Source: Clostridiales bacterium (lineage in GTDB: Bacteria > Bacillota > Clostridia > Christensenellales > Aristaeellaceae). Taken from it: DNA of 46,800 nt. Location: NCBI GenBank assembly GCA_015056315.1, contig SVGN01000019.1, positions 1-46,800 on the forward strand. Reading direction: 5' to 3'. The notes under the pieces were generated by a model, which was not told where the DNA came from, did no database searches, and worked only from the letters and a program-made list of their open reading frames with translations. The position numbers and the translations under genes are program-made. Numbering within the stretch: the first letter of the stretch is position 1; every line of letters starts with the position of its first letter. This document shows, piece by piece, positions 31,235 to 39,143 of the stretch.

Positions 31235-32145
31235 TACTGCTGCACCTCCTTGCTCTTGGTGGCCCGGAGCTGGATGAGGGCGATGGCTGCCACCAGAATG
31301 AAGAACAGCACAGCCTTTGCCTGCCCCACTCCGCGGGATTTGGAGTTGAGGTAAAAGGTGTTATAAATGTTCAGCGCAAGCATTTCGGTGGTACGGATCA
31401 CCGTGCCGTCCGGCTGGAAGGCGAAGGGCTGGCCGCCGGTGAGCACCAGGTTCTGGTCGAAAAGCTTGAAGCCGTTTGTAAGCGAAAGGAAGGTGCAGAT
31501 GGTGATGGAGGGCATCACCGTGGGGATGGTGATATGCCACAGGGTGTGCCAGCCGTTGGCACCGTCGATCTGGGCAGCCTCCAGCATCTCTTCCGGCACG
31601 GACTGGAGACCGGCGATGTAGATGATCATCATATAGCCGATCTGCTGCCAGCTGAGCACGATCATCAGGCCCCAGTAGCCCAGGTTGGCATCCAGCACCA
31701 TGGAGGTGCCGTAGCGGGAGAAGATACCGGCAAAAATAGTGGACCAGATATAGCCCAGTACGATGCCGCCGATCAGGTTAGGCATGAAGAACACACCACG
31801 GAACAGGTTGGAGCCCTTAATGCCCCGGGTGAGGGCATAGGCCACCGCAAACGCCAGCAGATTGATGACCACCAGCGAGGTGACCGCCACCAGCGCCGTA
31901 TACCAGAAGGCATGCATAAAGCCGGGGTCGTTGATGGCCTTTACATAGTTATCCAGGCCCACCCACTTGGCATTGCTGGTGATGGTGAATTTGCAGAAAG
32001 AAAGGTAGATACCGTGGATGAACGGCCACAGAAAGCCGATGCAGAACGCTGCAAATGTGGGCAGCAGAAAAATGGGGAACAACCGCTGAATGGGGCGGCG
32101 AATGAGCGAGGAGTTCACAGCCGCAGAGCTTCTTTGCTTTTTCAT
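31234..32145 (-). CDS. Sugar ABC transporter permease, MalF/UgpA type
   Basis: This protein has 303 residues and six predicted helices. Typical features are LFPIFLLPTFAAFCIGFLWP at the N-terminus and the EAA loop EEMLEAAQIDGANGWHTLWH with ITIPTVMPS following. It forms the second half of the CUT1 channel. It lies between the binding protein and the MalG-type permease; a stable hairpin (32184-32217) precedes it and probably lowers its expression relative to the binding protein. Confidence 0.92.
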   Translation of the reverse strand: MKKQRSSAAVNSSLIRRPIQRLFPIFLLPTFAAFCIGFLWPFIHGIYLSFCKFTITSNAKWVGLDNYVKAINDPGFMHAFWYTALVAVTSLVVINLLAFAVAYALTRGIKGSNLFRGVFFMPNLIGGIVLGYIWSTIFAGIFSRYGTSMVLDANLGYWGLMIVLSWQQIGYMMIIYIAGLQSVPEEMLEAAQIDGANGWHTLWHITIPTVMPSITICTFLSLTNGFKLFDQNLVLTGGQPFAFQPDGTVIRTTEMLALNIYNTFYLNSKSRGVGQAKAVLFFILVAAIALIQLRATKSKEVQQ

Positions 32146-32183
32146 GTTCAGCCGCTCCTGTTTCTTAGAATGAGGAAGGGAAC

Positions 32184-32217
32184 AAAACCGGGGAGCGGGG
32201 TTTGGCCCGCTCCCCGG
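32184..32217 (-). terminator. Intra-operon stem-loop between binding protein and permeases
   Basis: On the minus strand CCGGGGAGCGGG pairs with CCCGCTCCCCGG and TTTTGTT follows. It is probably a leaky terminator or 3'-end stabiliser that keeps the binding protein in excess. Confidence 0.75.
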
Positions 32218-32238
32218 AGAATGATATGTCAGCTCAGG

Positions 32239-33510
32239 TTACTGAAGAGCGTACTGGGTAGCCCAGCCCTGCACGAAAGCGGTGACCACATCATCCCAGG
32301 AGCCGGTGCCGGCAGAGTACTGGGTGAGGGCAGCCACAACGCCGGCGCGCCAGGTGTCAACGTTGGGGGTGTGGTTGAAGGCCCAGGATACAACGTACTT
32401 GCCTTCGCCGATGTAGCGGTTGGCATCGTTGAAGAACACGTTCTCGGAAGCCTTGGCAGCCTTGAAGGGGATGGGGCCGAACTGCTCAGCCATCATGGTG
32501 GTGCCTTCCTCGGAGGTAACGACCCACTTGAGGAAGTCCAGAGTGGCCTTCTGGTCGGCTTCGGAAGCCTGGCTGTTCACGGCCCAGCAGTTCTCGGTGC
32601 CGCAGGGCAGAGCAGCGTTTTCTTCGCCTTCAACGCCGATGTAGATGGGCAGCATGACCAGGTCTTCGGCCTTCATGCCGTACTTGCCGGTCAGGTTGGC
32701 GTACTCCCAGGTACCGTTCTGGTAGAAAGCAGCCTTGCCTTCGCCGAACTCGGCCAGAGACTGGTCGCCGGTGGCGGAAGCCAGCTGGGAGGGCTCGGTG
32801 GAGGAGTTGTTGATGTACAGATCCCAGATCTTCTGGAAGCCGTCCAGGTAAGCGCCGGTGATGGTGGCGGGCTGAGAGGTCACGCCGTTGTCACGGAACT
32901 CGTAGTACAGGGGCATGTTGGCCAGGTGGCCGGAGAAGCGCCAGGAGGAGGAACCATCCAGACCGGCAGAGGAGAAGGCATCGAAGCCCAGCTCGTCCTT
33001 ACGGAGATGGATGTCTTCGACAACAGCCTTGAGGGTCTCGAAGTTGGTGATCTCTTCTACCTTGTGGCCGGCTTTCTCCAGCAGAGCCTTGTTGGTGATG
33101 ATGCCGAAGGCCTCGTAGCAGTAGCCCACAGCCAGCAGCTCGCCGTTCTCGCCGTAGAGGTTGAAGTCGTTGGTGGTGAGCTCGTTGGCGAACTCGGTGC
33201 CGGTGAGATCCAGCAGGAAATCGCCCCAGGTGTCGATGCCGGCCTGGTTGCCGCACTGGAACAGGGTGGGGGCGTTGGCGCCCTTATCCATCTCGGCGGT
33301 CAGGGTCTCGGAGTAGGTGCCGGAAGCGGCGGTAACGACCTTAACTTCTACGCCGGTCTGCTCGGTGTAGGTCTTGGCCAGAGCCTGCCAGGCTTCATCG
33401 GCTTCGGGCTTGAAGTTGAGGTAGTAGACTTTGCCTTCTGCGGCAGAAGCCACAGAGACCAGAGACAGCAGCATGGCAACAGCCAGCACCAGAGCGAACA
33501 GTTTCTTCAT
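32239..33510 (-). CDS. Extracellular sugar-binding protein of an ABC importer (cluster 1)
   Basis: This precursor has 423 residues; the ATG at 33510 has AAGGAGG ~9 nt upstream. It captures the sugar and delivers it to the two permeases. A signal peptide (MKKLFALVLAVAMLLSLVSV, then ASA-AEGK) is followed by an SBP_bac_1 fold, with ALAKTYTEQTGVEVKVV and the hinge segment AALTQYSAGTGSWDDVVTAF. Unusually for a Gram-positive binding protein there is no Cys after the signal, so no lipid anchor. Abundance is implied by strongly biased codons and a perfect promoter. The sugar is unknown. Confidence 0.92.
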   Translation of the reverse strand: MKKLFALVLAVAMLLSLVSVASAAEGKVYYLNFKPEADEAWQALAKTYTEQTGVEVKVVTAASGTYSETLTAEMDKGANAPTLFQCGNQAGIDTWGDFLLDLTGTEFANELTTNDFNLYGENGELLAVGYCYEAFGIITNKALLEKAGHKVEEITNFETLKAVVEDIHLRKDELGFDAFSSAGLDGSSSWRFSGHLANMPLYYEFRDNGVTSQPATITGAYLDGFQKIWDLYINNSSTEPSQLASATGDQSLAEFGEGKAAFYQNGTWEYANLTGKYGMKAEDLVMLPIYIGVEGEENAALPCGTENCWAVNSQASEADQKATLDFLKWVVTSEEGTTMMAEQFGPIPFKAAKASENVFFNDANRYIGEGKYVVSWAFNHTPNVDTWRAGVVAALTQYSAGTGSWDDVVTAFVQGWATQYALQ

Positions 33511-33570
33511 GAAAGTGTACCTCCTTATAATTTTGCGGACTCGCCGCATTTTGAAACGACCGGCAGACTT

Positions 33571-33586
33571 GCGCCAACGTTTGCGC
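33571..33586. promoter_or_regulatory. LacI-type operator 1 of the sugar importer
   Basis: GCGCCAACGTTTGCGC is a near-perfect 16-nt palindrome with the central CG typical of LacI/GalR-family sites. It lies ~40 nt downstream of the promoter and ~60 nt before the binding-protein start. Confidence 0.7.
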
Positions 33587-33626
33587 TTTCGCAGGCAACC
33601 CGCTGCACTCGTCTGTCATTGATTGC

Positions 33627-33655
33627 ATTATATGCCATGCGCAAACGTTTGTCAA
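33627..33655 (-). promoter_or_regulatory. Perfect promoter overlapped by LacI-type operator 2
   Basis: On the minus strand: TTGACA (33655-33650), a 17-nt spacer and TATAAT (33632-33627), an exact consensus. The operator GCGCAAACGTTTGTCA (33639-33654, plus orientation) fills the spacer and -35 box, so a bound repressor would shut the promoter. Its centre is 68 nt from operator 1, which would allow looping. Confidence 0.85.
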
Positions 33656-33767
33656 TATCCAAATTTGTAATTTTCGAAAATTTTTCGCCCGGAAGCCACA
33701 TGCGTTTCGCTGCAAGCCTTGCGCAGAAAAGCGCCGCCCCTGCTGCAACGGAGCATGCTCACCCCAA

Positions 33768-33799
33768 CAAAAATGCACCCGGCAGTTTTCGCCGGGTGC
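33768..33799 (-). terminator. Intrinsic terminator of the pfl operon
   Basis: The minus-strand stem GCACCCGGC/GCCGGGTGC with a 7-nt loop is followed by ATTTTTG, 46 nt after the pflA stop. Confidence 0.92.
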
Positions 33800-33845
33800 T
33801 CGGTGATCTGTATGACCGGGGCCTTCATTCTCGGCAGCCTCCCGC

Positions 33846-34562
33846 TCAGCCCCCGTACCGCCCCAGCAGGGCGCGCAGCTGCTGCATGCGCTCCCGCCCG
33901 GGCTCGGGCAGGTGCCCAAAGGGGAAGGGGATGTTCATTTGGTCGTACTTGGTCCGGCACAGCTTGCGGAAGGGCAGCAGCTCGATCTTATCCACACAGG
34001 GGTGCCGCTCTGCGATGGCCAGCAGCGCCTGCACGCTCTCCTCCGTATCGTTCAGGGTGGGGATGATCACCTGCCGGAGGGTGGTGGGGATCCCTTCCTG
34101 CTGCAAGCGGGCAAGGAAGCGAAGCGGCAGCTCCAGCCCGCAGCCCACATGCTCCCGGTAGAGGGCATCGGTGGTGTACTTTACATCCAGCAGCACCCGG
34201 TCGGTATGGGCCAGCAGGGCTTCGCAGCCCTCGGGCGCATAGCAGCCGGAGGTATCCAGACAGGTGTTGATGCCGCTTTCGTGGCACAGGCGGAACAGCT
34301 CGGCGGCGAAGGCCCGCTGCATCAGCGGCTCCCCGCCGGAGAGGGTGATGCCGCCTTCTTTACCGAAATAAGGGCGGCAGCGCAGGGCACGGCGCAGCAC
34401 CTCCTGAGCAGTATACACCTCTCCCCCGTCCGCTGCCCAGGTATCCGGGTTATGGCAACAGCCGCAGCGGAGCGGGCAGCCCTGCAAAAACGCTACAAAG
34501 CGTACGCCGGGGCCATCCAGCGTGCCAAGGCTCTGAAAGGAGTGGATGCGTGCCTCCGCCAT
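33846..34562 (-). CDS. pflA: Pyruvate formate-lyase activating enzyme (radical SAM)
   Basis: This protein uses a [4Fe-4S] cluster and S-adenosylmethionine to install the glycyl radical on PFL. Its 238 residues are near the family's usual ~245. The cluster ligands are Cys29, Cys33 and Cys36 (CPLRCGCCHNPD), and the SAM-binding segment is ITLSGGEPLMQ. LLDVKYTTDALYREHVG and a C-terminal LLPFRKLCRTKYDQMNIPF complete the PflA pattern. Its ATG begins 1 nt after the pflB stop, with GAGGCG upstream, so the two are co-translated. Confidence 0.95.
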   Translation of the reverse strand: MAEARIHSFQSLGTLDGPGVRFVAFLQGCPLRCGCCHNPDTWAADGGEVYTAQEVLRRALRCRPYFGKEGGITLSGGEPLMQRAFAAELFRLCHESGINTCLDTSGCYAPEGCEALLAHTDRVLLDVKYTTDALYREHVGCGLELPLRFLARLQQEGIPTTLRQVIIPTLNDTEESVQALLAIAERHPCVDKIELLPFRKLCRTKYDQMNIPFPFGHLPEPGRERMQQLRALLGRYGG

Positions 34563-34563
34563 A

Positions 34564-36795
34564 TTACATCGCCTCGTGGAAGGTACGGCTGATGACCTCC
34601 CGCTGCTGCTCCCGGCTCAGCTTGTTGAAGTTGACCGCATAGCCGGAAACGCGGATGGTCAGGTTGGGGTAGGCCTCCGGGTTCTCGTAGGCATCCATCA
34701 GGGTCTCCCGGTTGAGCACGTTCACGTTGATGTGGTGCGCCATCTGGGCGAAGTAGCCATCCAGAATGGAGACCAGGTTGCCCACCCGCTCGCCTTCATC
34801 CCGGCCCAGGGCCTCGGGGGTGATGGAGAAGGTGTTGGAGATGCCGTCCCGGCAGTCGTCGTAGCTGATCTTGGCCACAGAGTTGAGGGAGGCCAGCGCG
34901 CCGTTCTGCTCCCGGTTGTGCATGGGGTTGGCACCGGGGGCGAAGGGCTCGGTGTTCTTGCGCCCGTCGGGGGTAGCGCCGGTATTCTTGCCGTACATCA
35001 CGTTGGAGGTGATGGTGAGCACAGACAGGGTGTGGATGGCGTTGCGGTAGGCGGGGGTCTTGCGCAGCTCGGTGATCATGCGGTGGGTCATATCCCTGGC
35101 GATGAGATCCACCCGGTCGTCGTCGTTGCCGAACTTGGGGAACTCGCCCACCGTGTTGAAGCCGGTGATGTAGCCATCATCGGAGCGGATGGGCTGCACA
35201 TCGGCATAGCGGATGGCGCTGAGGGAGTCTGCCACCACCGAAAGACCGGCGATGCCGAATGCCATGAAGCGCTCCACATCGGTATCGTGGAGGGCCATCT
35301 GGGTCTTTTCGTAGGCATACTTGTCGTGCATGTAGTGGATCACGTTCATGGTGTTCACATACAGGTGGCTCAGCCAGCCCATGTAGACCTCCATGCGGCG
35401 CATCACTTCATCGTAATCCAGCTTATCGCCCTGCATCACCTCCATCTGGGGGCCGATGGCCATGCTGCTGGAGGTATCGTAGCCGCCGTTGATGGCGATG
35501 AGCAGCAGCTTGGCCAGGTTGCAGCGGGCACCGAAGAACTGCATCTGCTTGCCCACCTTCATGGCGGAAACGCAGCAGGCGATGGCATAATCATCGCCGT
35601 AGATGGGGCGCATCAGATCGTCGTTCTCGTACTGGATGGAGTCGGTATCGATAGAGACCTGGGCGCAGAACTGCTTGAAGTTCTCCGGCAGGCGGGTGGA
35701 CCAGAGCACCGTCAGGTTGGGCTCGGGAGAGGAGCCCAGCGTGTACAGCGTATTGAGCATACGGTAGCTGTTTTTGGTCACCAGCGTGCGGCCGTCCTCG
35801 CCCATGCCGCCAACGGCCTCGGTGATCCACATGGGGTCGCCGCCGAAGAGCTCGTTGTATTCGGGGGTGCGCAGGTGGCGGGCCATGCGCAGCTTGATGA
35901 CAAAATCATCCATCAGCTCCTGTGCGCCCGCTTCGGTAAGGATGCCCGCATCGATATCCCGCTGGAGGTAGATATCGAAGAAGGTGCTCACGCGGCCCAG
36001 AGACATGGCCGCGCCGTTCTGCTCCTTGATGGCGCCCAGATAAGCGAAGTACGTCCACTGGATGGCTTCCTTGGCGTTGGCGGCGGGCTGGCTGATATCA
36101 CAGCCGTACATAGCAGCCATTTCCTTCATATAGCCCAGGAAGGCGATCTGCTGGTACAGTTCCTCATCCAGACGGATCTGCTCCGTATCGAAGCTGACCT
36201 CACCCAGCTTGGCCTTATCCTTTTTCTTTTCCTCGATGAGGCGATCCACGCCGTAAAGGGCCACACGGCGGTAATCGCCAATGATGCGGCCGCGGCCGTA
36301 GGCATCCGGCAGACCGGTGATGACATGGCACTTGCGGGCCTTGCGCATCTCATCGGTATAGGCGCGGAAAACGCCGTCGTTATGGGTGGTGCGGAAGCGG
36401 AACTCCTCCTCCACCTTGGGGCTGAGCTTGTAGCCATAGGCCTCGCAGGCCTGCTTGACCATGCGCATGCCGCCGAAGGGGTTCACGCCGCGCTTCAGGG
36501 GCCGGTTGGTCTGCAGACCCACGATCAGCTCATTTTCCTTATCGATGTAGCCGGGGCTGTAGCTGGTAAGGGAGGAAACCGTGGCGGTATCGATATCCAG
36601 CACGCCGCCGAACTGGCGCTCCAGGGCAAAAAGGCTCTGCACCTTCTTCATCAGCGCCTGGGTGCGGGGCGTTGCGCCGCAGAGGAAGCTGCTGTCGCCG
36701 GTGTATTCCCGGTAGTTCTGCTGGATGAAGTTGCGCACATTGATTTCATTCTGCCATGCGCCAGCTGCAAATCCGCTCCAGTTCTTGTGTTCCAT
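34564..36795 (-). CDS. pflB: Pyruvate formate-lyase (formate acetyltransferase)
   Basis: This enzyme converts pyruvate and CoA to acetyl-CoA and formate under anaerobiosis. It has 743 residues from the ATG at 36795, preceded by AAGGAGG, against ~750-760 in relatives. The catalytic cysteine pair is Cys407-Cys408 (AIACCVSAM) and the glycyl-radical site is Gly718 in RVSGYAVNF. The start [14 protein letters not shown] is typical. It lies directly behind a ZTP riboswitch with an overlapping terminator, tying its expression to ZTP/ZMP and hence to the one-carbon folate pool that formate feeds. pflA follows by 1 nt. Confidence 0.98.
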   Translation of the reverse strand: MEHKNWSGFAAGAWQNEINVRNFIQQNYREYTGDSSFLCGATPRTQALMKKVQSLFALERQFGGVLDIDTATVSSLTSYSPGYIDKENELIVGLQTNRPLKRGVNPFGGMRMVKQACEAYGYKLSPKVEEEFRFRTTHNDGVFRAYTDEMRKARKCHVITGLPDAYGRGRIIGDYRRVALYGVDRLIEEKKKDKAKLGEVSFDTEQIRLDEELYQQIAFLGYMKEMAAMYGCDISQPAANAKEAIQWTYFAYLGAIKEQNGAAMSLGRVSTFFDIYLQRDIDAGILTEAGAQELMDDFVIKLRMARHLRTPEYNELFGGDPMWITEAVGGMGEDGRTLVTKNSYRMLNTLYTLGSSPEPNLTVLWSTRLPENFKQFCAQVSIDTDSIQYENDDLMRPIYGDDYAIACCVSAMKVGKQMQFFGARCNLAKLLLIAINGGYDTSSSMAIGPQMEVMQGDKLDYDEVMRRMEVYMGWLSHLYVNTMNVIHYMHDKYAYEKTQMALHDTDVERFMAFGIAGLSVVADSLSAIRYADVQPIRSDDGYITGFNTVGEFPKFGNDDDRVDLIARDMTHRMITELRKTPAYRNAIHTLSVLTITSNVMYGKNTGATPDGRKNTEPFAPGANPMHNREQNGALASLNSVAKISYDDCRDGISNTFSITPEALGRDEGERVGNLVSILDGYFAQMAHHINVNVLNRETLMDAYENPEAYPNLTIRVSGYAVNFNKLSREQQREVISRTFHEAM

Positions 36796-36833
36796 GGTGT
36801 TTTCCTCCTTCGTGACCCGAGCAATTTCCATAG

Positions 36834-36947
36834 AAAAAGGACAATCCTCCATTGCTTTCAACGAGGATTGCCCAGACGGTCGGCATTCATAACATCTACA
36901 CTCCCCCGCGGTGCTCCGCGAAAAAAACCCGTCAGTCATGTGGATGC
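36834..36947 (-). promoter_or_regulatory. ZTP riboswitch (pfl motif) with terminator, controlling pflB
   Basis: The aptamer occupies 36947-36870 on the minus strand. Conserved parts in order: P1 arm CATCCACA; TGACTGACGG (TGACTG core plus pseudoknot strand); hairpin CGCGG-AGCA-CCGCG; GGGGAG; P1 return TGTAGATG; and CCGTCTGGGC, whose CCGTC pairs with GACGG. This matches the ZTP/ZMP-sensing pfl RNA class. The conserved GGGC end is also the first arm of a terminator (GGCAATCCTC with GAGGATTGTCC, 36872-36839) followed by TTTTT (36838-36834). ZTP binding would hold GGGC in the pseudoknot and let transcription continue into pflB. Confidence 0.93.
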
Positions 36948-36953
36948 GGGATT

Positions 36954-36982
36954 ATTGTAGCAGAGTGGAAGGGGTTTGACAA
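36954..36982 (-). promoter_or_regulatory. Promoter of the ZTP riboswitch-pfl operon
   Basis: On the minus strand: TTGTCA (36982-36977), a 17-nt spacer and TACAAT (36959-36954). The expected start near 36947 is the first base of the aptamer's P1 stem. Confidence 0.85.
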
Positions 36983-37067
36983 GGGGGTGGGGGTTGTTAA
37001 GTTTTTGACACTTCTCTGGAATAAACAATCGCACAATGGCATTTTTGAACAATGTTAACAATTACTA

Positions 37068-37095
37068 TTGCTATTTGTAAATTATTGTATATAAT
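37068..37095 (+). promoter_or_regulatory. Promoter of the first SipW-type beta-helix gene
   Basis: TTGCTA (37068-37073), a 16-nt spacer and TATAAT (37090-37095) lie inside an AT-rich tract (~37000-37100) that contrasts with the GC-rich flanks. Confidence 0.65.
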
Positions 37096-37137
37096 AAGAA
37101 GTGAACGTTCTGATTACACATTGAAAGGAGCACACAC

Positions 37138-38715
37138 ATGCAGAACAGAAAGGTTATCCTGATCGCCAGTATTGTGCTGGCTCTGGCACTGAGTATCTCC
37201 GGTACTCTTGCCTATCTGACCGATACCGACAGCGATGTTAATGTCATGACCCTGGGCAACATCCAGATCGAACAGATCGAGTTGCAGCGCGTGGAGGGCG
37301 TGGATTACCGCAACGGCGGCGAAATCGCTGACGGCGATGAGCTGGAACCCTTTGAACAGGGCCAGCAGCTGTTCCCCTCCTACACCGATGACGAGTCGGA
37401 TTACAGCGCAAAGATCCCCGATGACGAGCAGTTCTGGTGGGGATCCTACGTAACTGCCGATGTAACCGGAAACGGTTCCAGCAACGGCCTGTTTGACGAC
37501 GGTCTTCAGGGTGCACTGGATAAGTTCGTCTTTGTTAAGAACACAGGCGATTCTCCGGCTTACTACCGCACCTGGATCGCTCTGGAGTGCCCCGAGAGTC
37601 TTCGCTACGATCGCGACACCGTGGCCAAAGCCGATCTGTGGATAAACACCAACAGCAACCCCCGTTTTGAGTGGACCGAGAAAGAATACGTTGACATCGA
37701 CGGTACCCGCTTCCTTGTTTTCTGCGCAACTTACCTCAAGGAGCTGCCCGCCGGTGAAATCTCCCGTCCCTCTCTGCTGCAGGTGGCTCTTACCGGAACC
37801 GCTGACAGCGAGGATATCGAAGCGCTGGGCGACACCTACACGATCCTGACCTTTACTCAGGCCGTACAGGTCAACAATCTGCCTGATGCCAAGACTGCGC
37901 TGGCGGCTGCCTTCGGCGAGCCTACCGCTGACAACCATCCCTGGGGAGATGCCGACGTAATGCCCAATGTGTACGTCACCACCCCCGAAGAAATGATGGA
38001 TGCGCTGGGCAACGGCGGCAACATCATCGCTCCCGCCAACACTGAGATGCTCATGCAGACCGATGGTCCTATCAGCATGGATGCCAACGGCGCAACCGTT
38101 GTGATGAACGGCGACGGTGCAGCCTCCGGCCGCTACGGTTACTTGGCCTTTATTCCTCCGACTGGCGAGAATGCCGAAGTCAGCAATTTGAATGTGACTG
38201 GTAAGGGTTTCGTTGAGGTGGGCGACTACGATCTGAGCCGCGGCGGCACCTATACCGTCAACAATCTGGTGATCAAGGATCTGGCGGCTACCTATTCTGT
38301 TAAAGACCACGATAACTATGTGGCTTGCGCCTTCGGTCATTACGGAACAGCCACTCTCAACAACTGCGTTATGACCGGCACCACCAATTTCAAGGAAGGC
38401 TATACACCCTATGATGTTGGTTTGCCCAACAAGTCCACCACCACCATCAATGGCGGTGAATACGGCAGCATCTACCTCTGGTCCCAGGCGCATGCGACCA
38501 TCAATGATGCCGAAGTAGACAGGATCGATTCTTGTGCTATTCCCAACAGTAATCTTGGCATGCTCACCATCGGCAGCGGCACGCATGTAAAGACCCTCAA
38601 TTTGATTCCTCCCGGAAACTACAAAACTGCAATTACCATCGAAGATGGTGCCATCATCGACGTGATCAACTACAAAGGCAACTCGTACACTCTGGAAGAG
38701 TGGCTTAATCGCTGA
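37138..38715 (+). CDS. Secreted beta-helix protein with SipW-type (TasA/CalY-like) signal peptide
   Basis: This precursor has 525 residues; AAAGGAG precedes the ATG. The signal region (MQNRKVILIASIVLALALSI, then SGTLAYLTDTDSDVN) is the SipW-dependent type used by TasA/camelysin-like matrix proteins, with cleavage expected after GTLA. Residues ~30-240 resemble the CalY/TasA-type beta domain. From ~260 there are repeated short strands (GATVVMNGDGAASG, EVSNLNVTGKGF, TATLNNCVMTG, STTTINGGEYG) of a right-handed parallel beta-helix. No enzymatic site is visible; a matrix or surface-fibre role is inferred. No SipW peptidase gene is in the window. A structurally similar gene lies at 41691. Confidence 0.82.
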   Translation: MQNRKVILIASIVLALALSISGTLAYLTDTDSDVNVMTLGNIQIEQIELQRVEGVDYRNGGEIADGDELEPFEQGQQLFPSYTDDESDYSAKIPDDEQFWWGSYVTADVTGNGSSNGLFDDGLQGALDKFVFVKNTGDSPAYYRTWIALECPESLRYDRDTVAKADLWINTNSNPRFEWTEKEYVDIDGTRFLVFCATYLKELPAGEISRPSLLQVALTGTADSEDIEALGDTYTILTFTQAVQVNNLPDAKTALAAAFGEPTADNHPWGDADVMPNVYVTTPEEMMDALGNGGNIIAPANTEMLMQTDGPISMDANGATVVMNGDGAASGRYGYLAFIPPTGENAEVSNLNVTGKGFVEVGDYDLSRGGTYTVNNLVIKDLAATYSVKDHDNYVACAFGHYGTATLNNCVMTGTTNFKEGYTPYDVGLPNKSTTTINGGEYGSIYLWSQAHATINDAEVDRIDSCAIPNSNLGMLTIGSGTHVKTLNLIPPGNYKTAITIEDGAIIDVINYKGNSYTLEEWLNR

Positions 38716-38732
38716 TTCACCTTTCATACTCC

Positions 38733-38763
38733 GAAGCCTGTCTCTTTTTGGGGGACAGGCTTC
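38733..38763. terminator. Terminator after the first beta-helix gene
   Basis: GAAGCCTGTC (38733-38742) pairs with GACAGGCTTC (38754-38763) around an 11-nt loop; TTGTCT follows on the plus strand. It would also stop any minus-strand read-through from the riboswitch copy at 38913. Confidence 0.85.
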
Positions 38764-38799
38764 TTGTCTATATACTCCATATATTGCTTTCAGCTAAGG

Positions 38800-38913
38800 A
38801 AAAAAGGCAACCCGGCATTGGCTTTCAATGCGGATTGCCCAGACGATCGGCATTCATAACATCTACACTCCCCGCGGTGCTCCGCGAAAAAAAACCGTCA
38901 GTCATGTGGATGC
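38800..38913 (-). promoter_or_regulatory. Second ZTP riboswitch copy with terminator, no gene in sense
   Basis: A direct repeat of the pflB leader lies in the same orientation. The aptamer is at 38913-38837 with every conserved block kept: GCATCCACATGACTGACGG, the CGCGG-AGCA-CCGCG hairpin, GGGGAG, TGTAGATG and CGTCTGGGC. The terminator (38839-38806, GGCAA..TTGCC stem) ends in six T (38805-38800). The -10 TACAAT (38925-38920) is conserved, but the -35 has drifted to CTGAAA. Downstream on this strand lies only a terminator and then the antisense of the beta-helix gene. It is an orphan riboswitch or a small ZTP-binding RNA. Confidence 0.85.
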
Positions 38914-39030
38914 ACCTGTATTGTAGCAGAGTGCAAACGGTTTTTCAGGGGGCTGGGTCGTTACGTTTTTGACGGAGGTAAAACCGTTGCAGCGCCTGCG
39001 CAGTGCGCCGCTCCCGCCCTCCCCCACACC

Positions 39031-39059
39031 TTGACGTGCCCGGCTTTTCCATGCATAAT
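39031..39059 (+). promoter_or_regulatory. Promoter of the DUF3298-tailed protein gene
   Basis: TTGACG (39031-39036), a 17-nt spacer and CATAAT (39054-39059), 84 nt before the start codon. Confidence 0.6.
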
Positions 39060-39143
39060 AGCACCAGAATGGCGCAGGCTCTGCCCCTGGGCCAACCGTT
39101 TTTCGCCCCAAAACCCAACACCATTTTACAGGGAGGCCACCAT

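Noticed and set aside
31534..36960. Long plus-strand frames (31534-34161 and 34546-36960) opposite the sugar importer and pfl genes
   Set aside because: Shadows of strongly biased minus-strand genes with certain identity; no SD site or recognisable domain.
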